Position numbers and translations under genes: made by a program. Source: Gnetum montanum (lineage: Eukaryota > Streptophyta > Gnetopsida > Gnetales > Gnetaceae). From it: DNA of 64,000 nt. Each line of letters starts with the position of its first letter. Position 1 is the stretch's first letter. Shown here in pieces: positions 34,870 to 46,814 of the stretch. The stretch spans positions 92,782 to 156,781 of the forward strand of contig MNCI01024352.1 of assembly GCA_015680685.1 (NCBI GenBank). The letters run 5' to 3'. The notes beneath the pieces are model-generated. The model made no database searches, was not told the origin of the DNA, and saw only the letters and a list, made by a program, of their open reading frames with translations.

Positions 34870-35300
34870 GTTTTCCTATCTTGTGACATTATTGAGGTGG
34901 GTAGAGTGTAGAGCATTCTTACTTCCTTCAAGTTTACATCTTCTTTTACCTTATCATATATATTTAATGTAAAAGTAAGATTAGCAAAGGAGAGTTGGAG
35001 TTGCCCTAACCTATAATTAATTATTGCATTAGTTGTTGCTAACAAAGGCCTACCTAATATAATAGGAAAATAATTAGGATCTTTTACTTCCAAAATAACA
35101 AAGTTAATTGGGTATTTTCCTTTTTCTATCTCAATTATCAAGTCCTCTACTATTCCTATTGGTTTAACATTTGATCCATTAGCTAATGATATTTTCATGT
35201 TTACTCCTTTAATATCCTCAATATCAAGCATCCTAACCATTTCAAGAGGCATGATATTAATGCTAGCTCCTAAATCCAATAGGGCATTTTTTATTACTTG
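34870..35300 (-). pseudogene. Element B aspartic protease
   Basis: The minus frame opens at 35279 (MDLGASINIMPLEMV) and reads GSNVKPIGIVEDLIIEIEKG, NFVILEVKDP and FPIILGRPLLATTNAIINYR, then GQLQLSFANLTFTLNIY. This is a textbook Athila protease, with DLGAS at the active site and an upstream ALLD-like end near 35290 interrupted by a stop. The frame seems to continue to 34779 only because it reads on into the LTR of A. Confidence 0.9.
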
Positions 35301-37200
35301 GCCATTTATTTTGATTGGGATGGTAGGGACTCATGGATCTTGATATTATGGAATCTCATGACGTTGTATACGTTGAGAAAGATTATCAACCAAATAAACC
35401 TATTTAGGGATTTTTTCCTTTTTTTTCATAGTGCATAATTCCCTTAAGTATTTAGCATAAATAAGTGTGTATTTTACTGCTTGTTTCAAAGGAATATGCA
35501 AATACAATTCACTAAACATTTTTTCAATATGGGCTTTAGTTGTGAAATCCTCTTGTAATTGTTTAGAGGAAAAAGGTAAAACTAGTTATCTAGAAAATAA
35601 TGGTTGTTCTTTTTCTCTAGTTGGTTGATCTTCCTCATTTAGTATTTGTGGCTAAATTTCTTCTTATGTCCCTACCTCTTGAAATCTCACCTTTTTTTGG
35701 GTTTAGGTTCAATTGATTTTCCACTTCTTGTAGTAATGAAATGTAATTGCCCTTTTCCCTTTCTTTGAGATGTGGGATTAGGTCTAGGTTAAGATGGTAA
35801 CTTGTTTTTAGTTAAGTCTTGAAATCTTCTTCTAGTCTCACTCATGAATTTTCTACTTTATTCTATGGAGGTAGTAAGCCTTTGGGTGAGTTTATCCAAG
35901 TGTATATTAGTTGGGTTTTTAAATGGCCTAAAATTATTTTGAGGATACTATTGTGGGTAAAATGGTCATTGAGAAAAGTTCATTGTTGGTTGGCTCTTAT
36001 ATTGTTAGAAAGCCTTCACTAACTCTTGCATTTCCTCTTGACAATATAACAAGGCTAGATAGGTTGTTTGGTCATGTTGGGGGCTACCACAAATGTTGCA
36101 TATTTCACTTTGAATTACATGAGCTTGTTTGTTAATCAATCGTGTTAACTCATCCACTTTTCTATTTAACTATTTTGTTTGTTGGGTCATGCCTTGCATA
36201 ATGTTGGGTATTAGCCAATGTTTATTTTGATCTACCAACAAGTATATAATTTTCCAGCCATCTTCTGGTGTCACATTTAAAATATTTCCTTCACATGCAA
36301 AGTCAACATTTTTCCTACAATAAGGTAATAAGCCTTCTACAAAGATTTGAATTAATTGATGGGCTGGGAATCCATGGTTTAAATTCTTTAAGAACAATCC
36401 TTCAAATCTATCAAAATTACTCTCATAGTCTTCATCCTCATGTTGCATAAAACTCATTAATTGTTTCCTTAATGAGTACAATCTATCTTTGTAGGGAAGC
36501 ATTCTTAAACTCATCCCATGAACTAATTTGTGTTCTAAGGATTTGTAGCCAAAAATCAACTTCTTCCTTTAAGGTTGATTTAAAGGCAATCATTTTAGTT
36601 CTATCCCCACTTTGACGTGCTAACATATCTAATGTTGGTTCAAATTCTCTTATGTGGGTGACTAGATCCTTGTCATTTGTCCCCTTAAAGATAGGTAATA
36701 AGTGAATATTTTTAACCTCTACATCTCTTCCTTGTGGAAAAACCAATGGGCCTTGAGGTATGATGAATTCTCTTTCATTCAATAACTCTCCAAGGGTTTG
36801 TCCTAGGTAAAATCCCAAGGAAGAATGGTATTGAACCTAAGGAAAATGAAGGTGGTGTATGATGTGAAGATGACCCCATCATATAAGTAGAAGTTACTGT
36901 TGGGGTTACTATAGAACCTGGTATAGAAATGGACTGGTGGTGGATTTTGTAAATTCAAAGTGCTTATTGGTTGGGTATTTCCTCCAATTGTGGTTACATA
37001 ATTTAATATTGGAATAGTATTTTGAAACCATGCTTTTATAGTTGAACTCATGATTGATATTGTAGTAGTTGAAATATCAAATAGAGGATTAACAGATATG
37101 GAAAAATCAAAACTTGATTCTATTGGTTCCTCTTGGTTTTGTTTTTTATTGACTTTTGTATGTTTGTAAAGACTAAGAGTGCCCCTAGAAAGTTGAATTC
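35301..37200 (-). pseudogene. Element B gag
   Basis: Minus-strand blocks 36818-36483 and 36559-36170 overlap through a frame shift near 36530. They contain the Athila gag core: IHLLPIFKGTNDKDLVTHI, FKSTLKEEVDFWLQ, YKDRLYSLRKQLMSFMQHE and QLIQIFVEGLLPYCRKNVDF. Next comes a zinc-knuckle-like CNICGSPQHDQ near 36090. Further on is the linker with HFITTRSGKSI, typical of Athila, before protease. The N-terminal region upstream to 37051 is low in structure. Stops are frequent after 36170. Confidence 0.8.
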
Positions 37201-38255
37201 ATGTTGGTTTCTCTGGTTTCTTTGTTGATTTTATTTAACAAGAACATTTTCATTAGCACTTTCATGGGCTACCATTCCTAAGATTTTACAAACTAATTTA
37301 ATAACTCCTACTATTATGATTTTAATTGCAACTTTTTTAGCAATTTCAACTGGTTGTACGAGAAGAGAAGCTAATTCTTGGAATTTTTCTTTATTTTTAA
37401 TGAGCGGCAAGGTATCCCTACACTCAACCATATGAATGCAAGCGTCCATGCATGATCTAGTTGAATTTAGAGGACTAAGTGCTTGTGCACCTTTACAAAA
37501 CAAGGACAAGTTAGTTAATCATTGTCTTCCCAAGCTCACTTATATAGCACAATTGTATGGTTAAGTAAACTTGAGGTATATGATTTTTATATTTTTTTTA
37601 TTTTATGTCCCGGTGCTAGAAAAGGAGAAGTGAAATAATTAAGTAACTAATTTAATTTAACTAATCAACTATGCTCTAACTAGTCCTAACACTAGCATCC
37701 ATTCCCACCTACTGTACACATCCTAAACCAGTTTAGCACTACTGGGATTACCAAACACTAATCATTACTGGGTTACGAAGTGTTCCACGCATGCTCAAAG
37801 TGCTCGTACTGAGTGTGCTTACTTGGGAGAATTAACAGGGTGAGAGAGAAAACATTAATTAACTACAAAAAGCATTAAATAACTGTAAATAACATGAAAG
37901 GGTTATCATAAAGTTCATCTTTATTTCTAGCCACAAAGTATGCTTAGGTACATAATGCTNTTTCATCTTTATTTCTAGCCACAAAGTATGCTTAGGTACA
38001 TAATGCTTGAATAAAGATCCGTTCGCTTTATGAATCCTACTATGGGCACTCAGAAATAATTCTAACTCTAAGAAGGGAAAAGTGCAAGAGTTTGGGTAAG
38101 GGACTAAGAGACTAAATTAACCTATTGCCAAACCAAGTGTGCCCACCTCTTATTTATAGACGAAAAGATAGGCTCCTACATCGAATGTCCGATATCACAT
38201 GGTAGGCTCTCATATCGCGGATGCGATATCGTGGCCCTGATATCGTGGTTCATCA
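37201..38255 (-). mobile_element. Element B 5' LTR and leader
   Basis: On the minus strand the LTR starts TGATGAACCACGATATCA at 38255, has TATAAATA at 38158-38151, and ends near 37399 with GTAGGGATACCTTGCCGCTCA. No clear primer-binding site follows; TTAAAAATAAAG stands in its place, so it has been lost or altered. The open frame 37509-37231 crosses the LTR end and is of doubtful meaning. The U3 holds several GATATC palindromes (38185-38250). Confidence 0.75.
37914..38007. other. Assembly joint: N at 37960 with 46-bp flanking duplication
   Basis: Bases 37914-37959 recur exactly at 37962-38007 across a single N. This indicates an unmerged contig overlap inside the element B LTR, which makes that LTR look about 47 bp too long. 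Confidence 0.9.
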
Positions 38256-39998
38256 ATTTTTATGGTTTTTAATGAAAGAAAAACTAGTAAAAGAAATCAT
38301 TTCTCAAATTACTTAAATAAAAAAATGTACTTTAAACATAAAATTGCAAAATGAAATTAAAACATACAAAACCCTTGATTATGATTAACTCTATCAGCCT
38401 TCTTAGCAATTGTGCAAAAATTGACGAGCCAGGAAAAATTCCGTACTAGATACCTTTAATAATTATTTTTCGTTGTAGAAAACTTACCTCATTTGTGATT
38501 GACCCACGAGTTGTATCCCATGGAAAAATGGTTCAAAAGTCAAAAGATCATCAAGACAATAAACAATTAAAATTGCATTCAATCAAATCCACACTTATGA
38601 TTGTCACTCATAAGTAAAATCATGAATTTTCATCCTAACTTCTAATTTTAATTTTAAGAATGAAAATTATTGATTAAATCAAATTGAAATCATAAATGCA
38701 AACATAGATCTCAAGGATCACATGGAAGACTTTGGCTTATTTGCAATTCTACTTTGTTGTCTTCACAATACAACAACCTTGACAACTTTACAATGGATTC
38801 TAATAGTCACCACAATGCTCAATACATCCTCTTTCAATAAATTTCAAGGAAAATTGACTTTAACTTAATGTGGTTTTTTCTTGGGTATTGATTCCTCTTC
38901 TTCCCATTCTATATTTCCATTACAAAGATGAATGAATTACATATACCTTAACACCTTAAAAATGTTTAACAAATATATTTTAATAATAAATTGGAATGAT
39001 CCCATTTTGCAATAATAGGTGTGACTGCCAAGTTTGGCAACCTTGTCTTAGATTAACTCATGGAATCCAAGTTTGGCAGCCTTGTCTTAGATTAGCTCAT
39101 GGAGTCCAGAAGCATCCGAAGAGGTGTGCCAGCCAAGAGATGAGTGAAGGCCATGGCTACATCATGATATTTCTTCTAGAAAGATAGGTGGCACTACCAT
39201 GAAGATTACCATGTTGTGTGTATCCTCCATCACCACAATTTTAAAATCACACACAACATAAGTCCCTATTCCTGCCAAACCCAATAGAGCTCTGACACAG
39301 CTCAAAGAATTGCAAAGAATTTTGTTGTAATTCACTTATCCTCCTAGATGGACATGTTGCCAACCCTAGTCCATTCCCCTTTCTAATGAATTGTGGCTCT
39401 CCAGGCTAGGGAGATTTTTCGTGGTGTAACAATTCGTAACCTGCTTCACAGAGGCTGGAAATCCGCAGCTAGAGAGAGTGAAAGAAATAATCTTGTGTTT
39501 TAAAGAACAAGCAATTCAAGTTGCAGATTTACCTTCCAACTCTTCTATTACTGCCTACGCTCCTTCTATCTCTGCATTTCCATGGCCTTTCTATGTGAAT
39601 TGGAGTGCTTTAAAGGCACAAATGTGGGACAAAGAAACTTTGGAAACATTTGATTAGCTTTAATATACCAGCTCTATCACACATTGCATGGACAATACAT
39701 GACCCCAAAATATAAGAAAAGAAACTTCAAGCATTACACAATAAGTACAAGTTTTATAAGCCTGATTACAAGGGGAAGCAACCAATGGAGGAGCCACCAC
39801 CACTAGGCATTACATAGGCTACATCAAGTTTCACCAAGTTTTATTGTTTTGTTTCAAATTGTCTTATCATAACTTGTGTCAATTTTGTAAACACCACTAT
39901 GGAATTTAGTGTCTTATCAATCTACCTCCAAACTTTGTAAGGACTTTGTCCTCATTTTTTTTAACTTGAGGATGAATTTCCAATCAATCGTGGAGGTA
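38256..39998 (+). mobile_element. Flank of B and 3' internal end of element E
   Basis: No complete gene is seen. 38256-38990 is AT-rich and unassigned. A coding-like piece on + around 39430-39650 (VTCFTEAGNPQLERVKEII, ADLPSNSSITAYAPSISAFP) may be the remains of a post-pol ORF of element E. The last bases, ACTTGAGGATGAATTTC and TGGAGGTA, form the purine-rich tract before the LTR at 39999, like that of A. RT, gag and the 5' LTR of E are not in the window. Confidence 0.5.
39028..39105. repeat. 39-bp tandem duplication
   Basis: CCAAGTTTGGCAACCTTGTC plus its continuation TTAGATTAACTCATGGAAT is repeated once at 39067 with a few substitutions. Confidence 0.9.
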
Positions 39999-40832
39999 TG
40001 ATAAAGTCAATTTTTCTTTGGTTCTGATATCATATATCCAATATCGTAGCTACTATATTGCATATCTGATATTATAACATGAGCTACAACATCATTGATC
40101 TAATATCATGGGATACATACTAGCTTATAAATACAACACTTTAGGCACACGAATCCACAATAAGTTTCATTCAGTAGTAACAAAACTTTTTTAGTTTGTT
40201 TTCATAAATTTAGCCTTAAGTGCATAGAAGTGTGAATGCCCACAATGTAGTATGACTTAGTGAACAAAGTCTTTATTTGAACATCTTATACTTGGGCGCA
40301 AGTGTGACCAGCAATAAAGATCTAGCTATTTCATACTATTGCAACATTCTCCTATTTACTGCTTTGCTTAGAATAATGTTTATTGTTTTCACTTAGATTA
40401 CTAATTACTACTTTCCTAGTTAATGTTTTACTATTCCATACACTTTACTTTTAATGTTGTTAGTATGCAAAATAGATACGATTGATCTTATTGGTTGGTT
40501 CGCCCAGTATTAAGGTACTTGGTAATCCCAATAACGGTTACACAGGCCCAAAATGTGTACAGAAAATCAAGAATGAATATCCATCATCATAAGATAAAAG
40601 ATATTTTTTTACTATTTTACTTAGATTTAGAAACTATTTCCATTTTATCATGTTCACTAGGAGTAGTAATGGTCCAGCAACATTAGTTATCATATACTTG
40701 ACTGTGAGCTAAACCGTACCCATAGATTTCACTAGCTCCACGTGAGAAGACAATGGTCTCAAACTTAAATCAATTACTGGCATAATTATATTACTTTGTC
40801 CATAGATTATGATTTGGTTACTCATGAACACC
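39999..40832 (+). mobile_element. Element E 3' LTR, left part (split by D)
   Basis: The LTR starts TGATAAAGTCAA after TGGAGGTA and has GATATC-like palindromic pieces and TATAAATA at 40136. It runs to the target duplication ACACC at 40828-40832 and resumes at 54046 on the far side of element D with TATAACTTATATGGTTGGG. The U3 resembles that of element B (GATATCATATATCCAATATCG). Confidence 0.8.
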
Positions 40833-41734
40833 TGATGAATGGCTAGGTACCTCTACGCCCAACCATACGAATCACGGGCATTCACATGTGACTCGGTCGA
40901 ATTCCATAGACTGTAAGCACTTAACATACACCAGACCCTAACCAGTGAAACCTTGGGTTAGAATGGTCGTTGCCTTCCTAATCTCACTTGTGATATTCTA
41001 TTTGCGATGGTTAAGTGAGATTAAGAATAATGATTTTTATAGCTTTTTACTTATCTTTTGGTGACTAATTAAGGTATGAAAGGTAAGGAATAAACTATTA
41101 TCTAATCTATAATTATCCTAGCTTGTACTCTAACTATTCCTAGCATAAGTATCCAATCCCATCTTCCGAGCACATTCTGAGCATCTCCTAACACTTCTGG
41201 GTTACCAAATGTTAAGCGTCACTGGGTTTACCAAGTGTTTGATTTACGTTCAAGATGGTCGTACTTATGGCCTTTACGAACTATGAATGAGCAATAGCGA
41301 TTGAAATAATAATAATGGAAACTTAAGTAATTAACAAAGCATAAACATATTAAACTACTGAATGCATAAAAAAGCTAAGTCCAAATGCTGCAAGGAATGC
41401 TTGAATAGTTCATCTTTATTGCTTTCACGCCAATGGGCTCAGATACATCAACGCTCGAATAAAGAGCCGATCACTTTTCTTACACCTGCTACGGGCACTT
41501 GGAAAATATTCTATCTCCTGCGGGAACAAACTACAAGAGCTTTGCTATAACTAACTGAAAGGTACCTATATGAGGCAGAAGGCCCTCTTATTTATAGGCC
41601 GAAATAGGCTCCGCGTAAACGGGGCCACGTCGACGCATGAAAGGCTACATTGATGAGGCCGTGTTGACGCAATCACGTATACGTAGCCCCGTATACGTGG
41701 CCTAGTCGACACATTGACTAATGAAACTTCATCA
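40833..41734 (-). mobile_element. Element D 3' LTR and adjacent polypurine tract
   Basis: On the minus strand it starts TGATGAAGTTTCATTAGTC and ends CCATTCATCA. The U3 holds two CGTATACG palindromes (41676-41683, 41690-41697), with TATAAATA about 80 bp downstream (near 41590). The purine-rich AATGTGGGGGTA (minus strand) at 41735-41746 directly precedes it inside the element. It matches the other LTR over nearly its full length, with visible differences mostly C/T or G/A. Confidence 0.92.
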
Positions 41735-41839
41735 TACCCCCACATTTGAGTAAAAACTCATCCTCGAGTTACTTTACAATTTGGAAGGTATGGATTCTTA
41801 TTTACAACGCACATGACTAAACACACACATGACACAACA

Positions 41840-44810
41840 TTAATTTGACCAAGTGCCCAAGTTACAGAGGGGGACAAGTTTCAAAAAATGATAGTGTTCA
41901 AAGATAAAATTGAACACCTCACTAGTCCTGGAGCCTCTACCATGTAGGATGATGCACAAATTTGTTGGGAGTGGTGATTCTGACGAACCTTCTCCAGCCT
42001 TTGGCCCATGCATTGATGGTGGCACGAATGACAGTTTCCCTGTAGTAGTTGCAACTTTTGGGGCCAACTGGAAAGCCTCCAAGAGAGCCCTCATCTTTTC
42101 TTCTTTACTTCTGGGATCATTCACTATCCAGGCAGCTTCTCCAATGTGTGCTAGAACTAGAAACTCCCAAGGGGCATGGCAATGCCGAAAAGATTTCTTT
42201 CAAGTTGACAAACCAGGCTACGAACTACTTGCGTTCGATGTCGAATGCTCATATTGATGCCTACAGCTGTTGGTAGTCATTCATTCTATGGGCCAGGTTC
42301 TTTGCGACTGTACGTTGTCCTTCAAAACTTGTGCAGAGAACCTTGAGTTCCATGTTTGCCATTTCCAGCTTCTACTTTGTTGCCTTATGTGTCTGGAACT
42401 CACCCTCGTATAGGGAATATGAGGCAGCCACTTACTTTTCCAATTCTAACTGCGGTCTCCCGGCTATGAGCATAGCCAGGTTTGCATATCAAAGGTTGGC
42501 AAGCTCCATGTATTCTGTCATCTCCTCAATTTGTAGCTCCTTCAGGTGAATTTTAGCTTTATTGTAAGCGTTCAACCCATCGAAGATAGGTTGCCATACA
42601 TCGCCTCCTTCTTGGAGCTGCTGGAGCGCTTGGTTCAGTTTGGCCTTTGCAACTTGGATATGCTTTTCATTTACTTCCTTCTATAATTCCACTTGGTCCC
42701 TATAATGATTTTTGATGTTTTCAAATTTCAGGGCCTCATTCTTCCAAGCGGCAATTTCAATTGCAGATTTCTATCGCAATGCTCAAACCTCCTCCATTGA
42801 CAGATTCCGATTCTCAGCAGCCAACCTTCTTACTTCAGCATTCACCCTAGCTAGTTCTTCCTGCTGTTGGTGGATAAAATTTTTCATGTGTTTGTTCTCT
42901 CCACCAACATTACGCAGGTGATGAACCTCCGTGGTCAATTGCACGTTCTCCTGGTGAACCTCTGTAAAGTCCTTGTCTAATTGATATGCTCGGACATCTG
43001 CCAACGACTTGTCGAAGATCGCTATCTCTCGCACATCCTCAACGACCTGAAGTTTTGGTTGAAGCTATTGAAAAGCTTCATCCCTGGTGATTTCATGGTT
43101 GAGGATGAATGGATCGGCAAGTTGAGCTCTTAATTGGGCTACCTTCGTTGCCAAGCGCTGACAAGTGACTTAAGTAGCTTCAAGTTGCCCTTTCAAAATG
43201 AGGCTCTTACCCCTTGCCGAAAGCAGCTTCAACTGGGTTGCAATAATGTTGTCCAGAAGGTTGAAGACATTTGGAAGTAGTTGCCCAGTTTCCACCAGTC
43301 GATCCAAAAACTCCTTGTGTTGGGCTGTATCAATCTTGCTATGTGAAGTTTCAACAGATGCCTGTACATCTTGTAGTCCATGAACGTCCAGTACAAGTGC
43401 TGCCGGTGCATTAAGAGCCGTAGCAATTATGTCAGCAACCACTTCGGCCACTATCTCCTGTCCTTAGTGCTGCATCACCAGGACTATTGCCCCCTGACCA
43501 TCCTCTAAGCGTACTGAAAAGGTGGCAACATTCCCAGAGATTTCAAGGAACAACTGATGTGTGGATATTGTCACCTCCTGAATACTAGGATCTGTTCGTG
43601 CATGCACTTGCATCCAAGCTACAGAGAACATCAGCCCTGCCCTTTCAAGCAAGCTAACTAATTAAGCCACTTCCTCCAGGTGGCTCATGGTAGGGTGATA
43701 AACCGAAGGATCTTCTCCTCCACCAGTCCTGCCAGATTGCTCTTGCTGGCTCAAGAGCATTTCCCGGATTTCGCGGAGATGTTCTACTATGGTTTACAAA
43801 CCCAGCTATGTTGTTTGTGCATGTGGTGGAGGTGGTTGCTACTCCTCCTCTGTCTATGTGGTGGCAGGAGTTTTTTCTTTCATCATTTCCTGCCAAGAGG
43901 CAGTTGGGACATGCCGGATTACATCATTGGAGTACCATGCTCTCCCTTCCCATTTGCACAACTTTCAGATTAGGCAGGGAAAGGGGAGAGCTCGTCTTCC
44001 ACGTTTGTTCTCAATGAACCTCTTTTCAATCTCCAAGAATAGCAGCTATGGAAGACTCATTGGGAATTTCCCACTCAAGGCAGCACATGCACGAGTAGAG
44101 AAGGCTGTGATTTTGCTGGGTCTTACCATTGAATTCAAGTGGTAAGACGCGATCTTTGAGTATATCCTCTCCATCGTGGTCAGAGATCTAAATTCCTTGC
44201 GCTCTATCCCGTAGCACCATTTGGTCCATTCCACCTTTACCTCTAGATCAGCTTGTTTTGGAATTTCCACCACATCTACCCCGGTCTCAGGCAACCCCAG
44301 AGCCTATGCTATCACCTCCGAAGAATAAGAGACATAAATATATTTGATTCTTACTCTAGACCCTAGTTGCCAGTTTGTCCAGAAGAGGTAGGTCTCTCCT
44401 AAGTACCACTCACCACTGGTTGTGATGATTGGCCACATCAGAGAGTTTTGCAGTTAGTGCCTCACTTCTTCTAGCACGTTCTTGAGGAATGGTCCAAAGT
44501 TTAGCTCTTGAAGGACCATTTGTTGCATCTCGCGCGGCGTGATAGCATCAAGGCAAGCTTGGGTCAGGGTGACCTCAAGCCGTGGTGCTATCCCAGGAGT
44601 CTCATCCCCTTGCGATTGCTCGCTGGGAATCTCCTCTTCGGGAATCTGATTAACAGATTCCACGTCAAGTCCTTCATGAAGGGGCCCAGTTGCATGAGAG
44701 CCCTCCGCATGCTCTGGCTGTTGCACTCCTCATCCCCTTCCCGTGCATGGGTGCTTATCCTTTAGTTCTAATGGTCCTTCACCCCTTGGGTGCCTTGGTT
44801 TGGGTGCCAT
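41840..44810 (-). pseudogene. Element D additional coding region after pol (env position)
   Basis: On the element's sense strand an ATG at 44810 opens MAPKPRHPRGEGPLELKD. With a few stops it continues through EVTLTQACLDAITPREMQQM, ITTSGEWYLGETYLFWTNWQ, VEWTKWCYGIERKEFRSLTT and MERIYSKIASYHLNSMVRPS. Later blocks are in shifted frames: 43652-43464, 43451-43170 and 43034-42783, the last a heptad-rich coiled coil (LADVRAYQLDKDFTEVHQEN). The end is PPSMHGPKAGEGSS at 41980. About 990 codons in all. Athila elements carry an env-like ORF here, but I saw no signal peptide or membrane segment. The domain is not recognised. Confidence 0.6.
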
Positions 44811-45149
44811 CTATAATCAAACATAACCACCTGTTAGATCGTGCATAAGTAGCTCAAGATGGTTCGTATACACCTTCTCAGTTTGACCAAGTTATGTTGT
44901 TGGCACATGCACACCTTTAAGGCTCCTAGAGTGTTAATTTATGGGTTAGAGCTAAAATTTTTGTAATTAACTAACTAATTAATTAATTACATACAGGCAT
45001 CACCCCCCCCCCACGACTGAGAGCATACCTCCGATTGCTTAAAAAAGGGCAAGGATCAGTTGATGCAGACACACAATGGAATGTAGGTGCGTTGGGAAGG
45101 GCTAGGCAAAAAAATGGCAAAATCTCCCCTCAATTTGAATCCCAAATGA

Positions 45150-45255
45150 TGAAAATGTGAAGCGCAGCAGCCCTATATATAGGGATTAGGCGTTGCGTCA
45201 ATGGGGCCACGTATACGGGGCCCCGTATACGTAGGGGTGTGCACCTGTTGACTAG
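45150..45255 (-). promoter_or_regulatory. Internal U3-like promoter of element D
   Basis: On the minus strand the order is GTCAACAGG, two CGTATACG palindromes joined by GGGGCCCC (45209-45232, a perfect 24-bp palindrome), GTGGCCCCATTGACGCAACG, then CCTATATATAGG (TATA at 45172-45183). The LTR U3 has the same pieces in the same order before its own TATA box. It lies about 350 bp upstream of the ATG at 44810. Promoter activity is inferred. Confidence 0.55.
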
Positions 45256-46814
45256 CATTGACCAACTTGGAAAAAGCCCAAAATGATGAATTTGAAATGC
45301 CAAATGGGGGCGATTGAAGTGCATGAGAGGCCCGAACATGGCTGAGGATAGGAGGAGGAAAATCGGGGCTTGAAAAAGAGTCAAAAAATAAGAGAACGGG
45401 ACGTAAAAGGACTCTGCGGGGAAGAAATCAAGTGATGGGACCCTAAAAATAACCAACTGGGAAATCTGAAGGATGGGAGACTTAACAAGCAGGACTAGGA
45501 ATATGTAGGTGGGTCCTCCCCATAGTAGGCAATAGCCTTAGTAGCCCCTACATATCCTCAACACTGGGGTCTGCGGGCCTCGGGGTCAAGAAATGGTGGT
45601 CACCAGTTAAGACTCAAACCTAAGAGATCCTGCCAAGGCATGAGAAGCCCATGGAAATCACAACAAACTTACAAAACATAAAATCGACAGTGAGGTGAGT
45701 ATGGAGAGAAATGGGTATAGAGAGAGATGAGAGAATGGGAATCCCAATTGTCGATCGCATGAAACCCCGTGTGCAGTTGTGGTTAAGTGACCTAGTAGAA
45801 CCATTCCCGAGTTCAGACCCAAAACCAACCACACACAGTGACATTGTAGCAACAGACGAAGCCTTGGCCATCCCCCAAGGAAGTAGGAATGCACCCACAG
45901 AGAACCACCACTCCAACAAACGTGAGAGGAAGGAAGTAAAATGGGATGAAGTTAGAGGGGATAAAGGAAGTCCCATAACTAGTGCTTGTGGCCCGTGATA
46001 GGTAGTCTAAGGGGTGTGCTTTGAATTCCCACATAGTGATGTCATGATTTGTTTTTCTTTTTCGGGGGAACCACACCATGCAAAGACCCATGCATGTTCA
46101 CATGCATTTCACCAAGGGATGTGCTTTGAATCCTCATGTTTTTTTTTTTTGAAATTTTTTGGTGAGGACCACACCATGCAAGGTTGAACTGCCCAGAAGC
46201 TTCCATGGAGTGAAGAATGTGGAGTGGGAGAAAATCTGTGAGGACACACCAGCAACCCAGGGAACAGGAGAGAGCGACAAATGTTGCAGTCCCCTTGAAG
46301 TCACACCTGATCCAAACCATTGGGTCATCCCAAAGTCTAGGAACTACACAAGTCACACATTAATTAAAATGTTTTTAAGTGAAGGGGTTACATGCTTTCA
46401 ACAGAAGGAAAGCCATGAAGTGGTTGAATGGATCGACTATTACATTACCCATCGTAACGGAAACCATTTGCGCCAGATACCTGATGACAATGAGATGATG
46501 CATTAGCAATCACGTGAAAAGGAAACACACACAAAGAACATAAAAATAATTAAAGAAAGGAAAAACTTAATAAGAATTGGCAAACGTATGAACGATGTTG
46601 AAAAACAAAAAAGTGTTAAAAATAAAAAAGGATAAAACAAAAAAGGATAAAATAGTGAGGGGTGTAGTGAAATGGATTAGCAAGGACGACGGTCTATCCC
46701 ACGACTGGGTGGAAAGGAGGAGACACGAAAAAGGGAGCGTGTCTGACCAGGTGATGACGAGGTAGTGGCACTGGTTGAGTGGAGTTCATGGAAAGGTTTC
46801 AATTGTTGGCAATT
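45256..46814 (-). mobile_element. Element D non-coding part between pol and the extra region
   Basis: There is no gene. It holds the paired hairpins (46003-46185) and a block matching element A downstream of its hairpins (AAGCACTAGTTATGGGACTT on the minus strand near 45980). The rest is unassigned sequence. The several short overlapping frames on both strands between 45620 and 46506 share no feature with a known protein and are taken as chance. Confidence 0.65.
46003..46185 (-). repeat. Two tandem hairpin units in element D
   Basis: On the minus strand each unit starts CTTGCATGGTGTGGTTCC or a close variant and ends AATTCAAAGCACACCCCTTAG. Arms GGTGTG/CACACC and GGTTCCCC-type/GGGAATTC-type pair around T-rich or A-rich loops. 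The pair matches 32916-33060 of element A in place, order and sense. Confidence 0.7.

Noticed and set aside
34779-35279. 166-codon minus-strand ORF as one protein
   Set aside because: Its last 29 codons are read from the LTR of element A; the real protease part belongs to element B and is cut by the insertion.
43654-44294. Several + strand frames (43680-44145) overlapping the post-pol region of element D
   Set aside because: They are shadows of the minus-strand coding region, have poor composition and share nothing with known proteins.
45711-45998. 95-codon + frame in element D
   Set aside because: It lies antisense to sequence shared with element A's untranslated part and has no domain.
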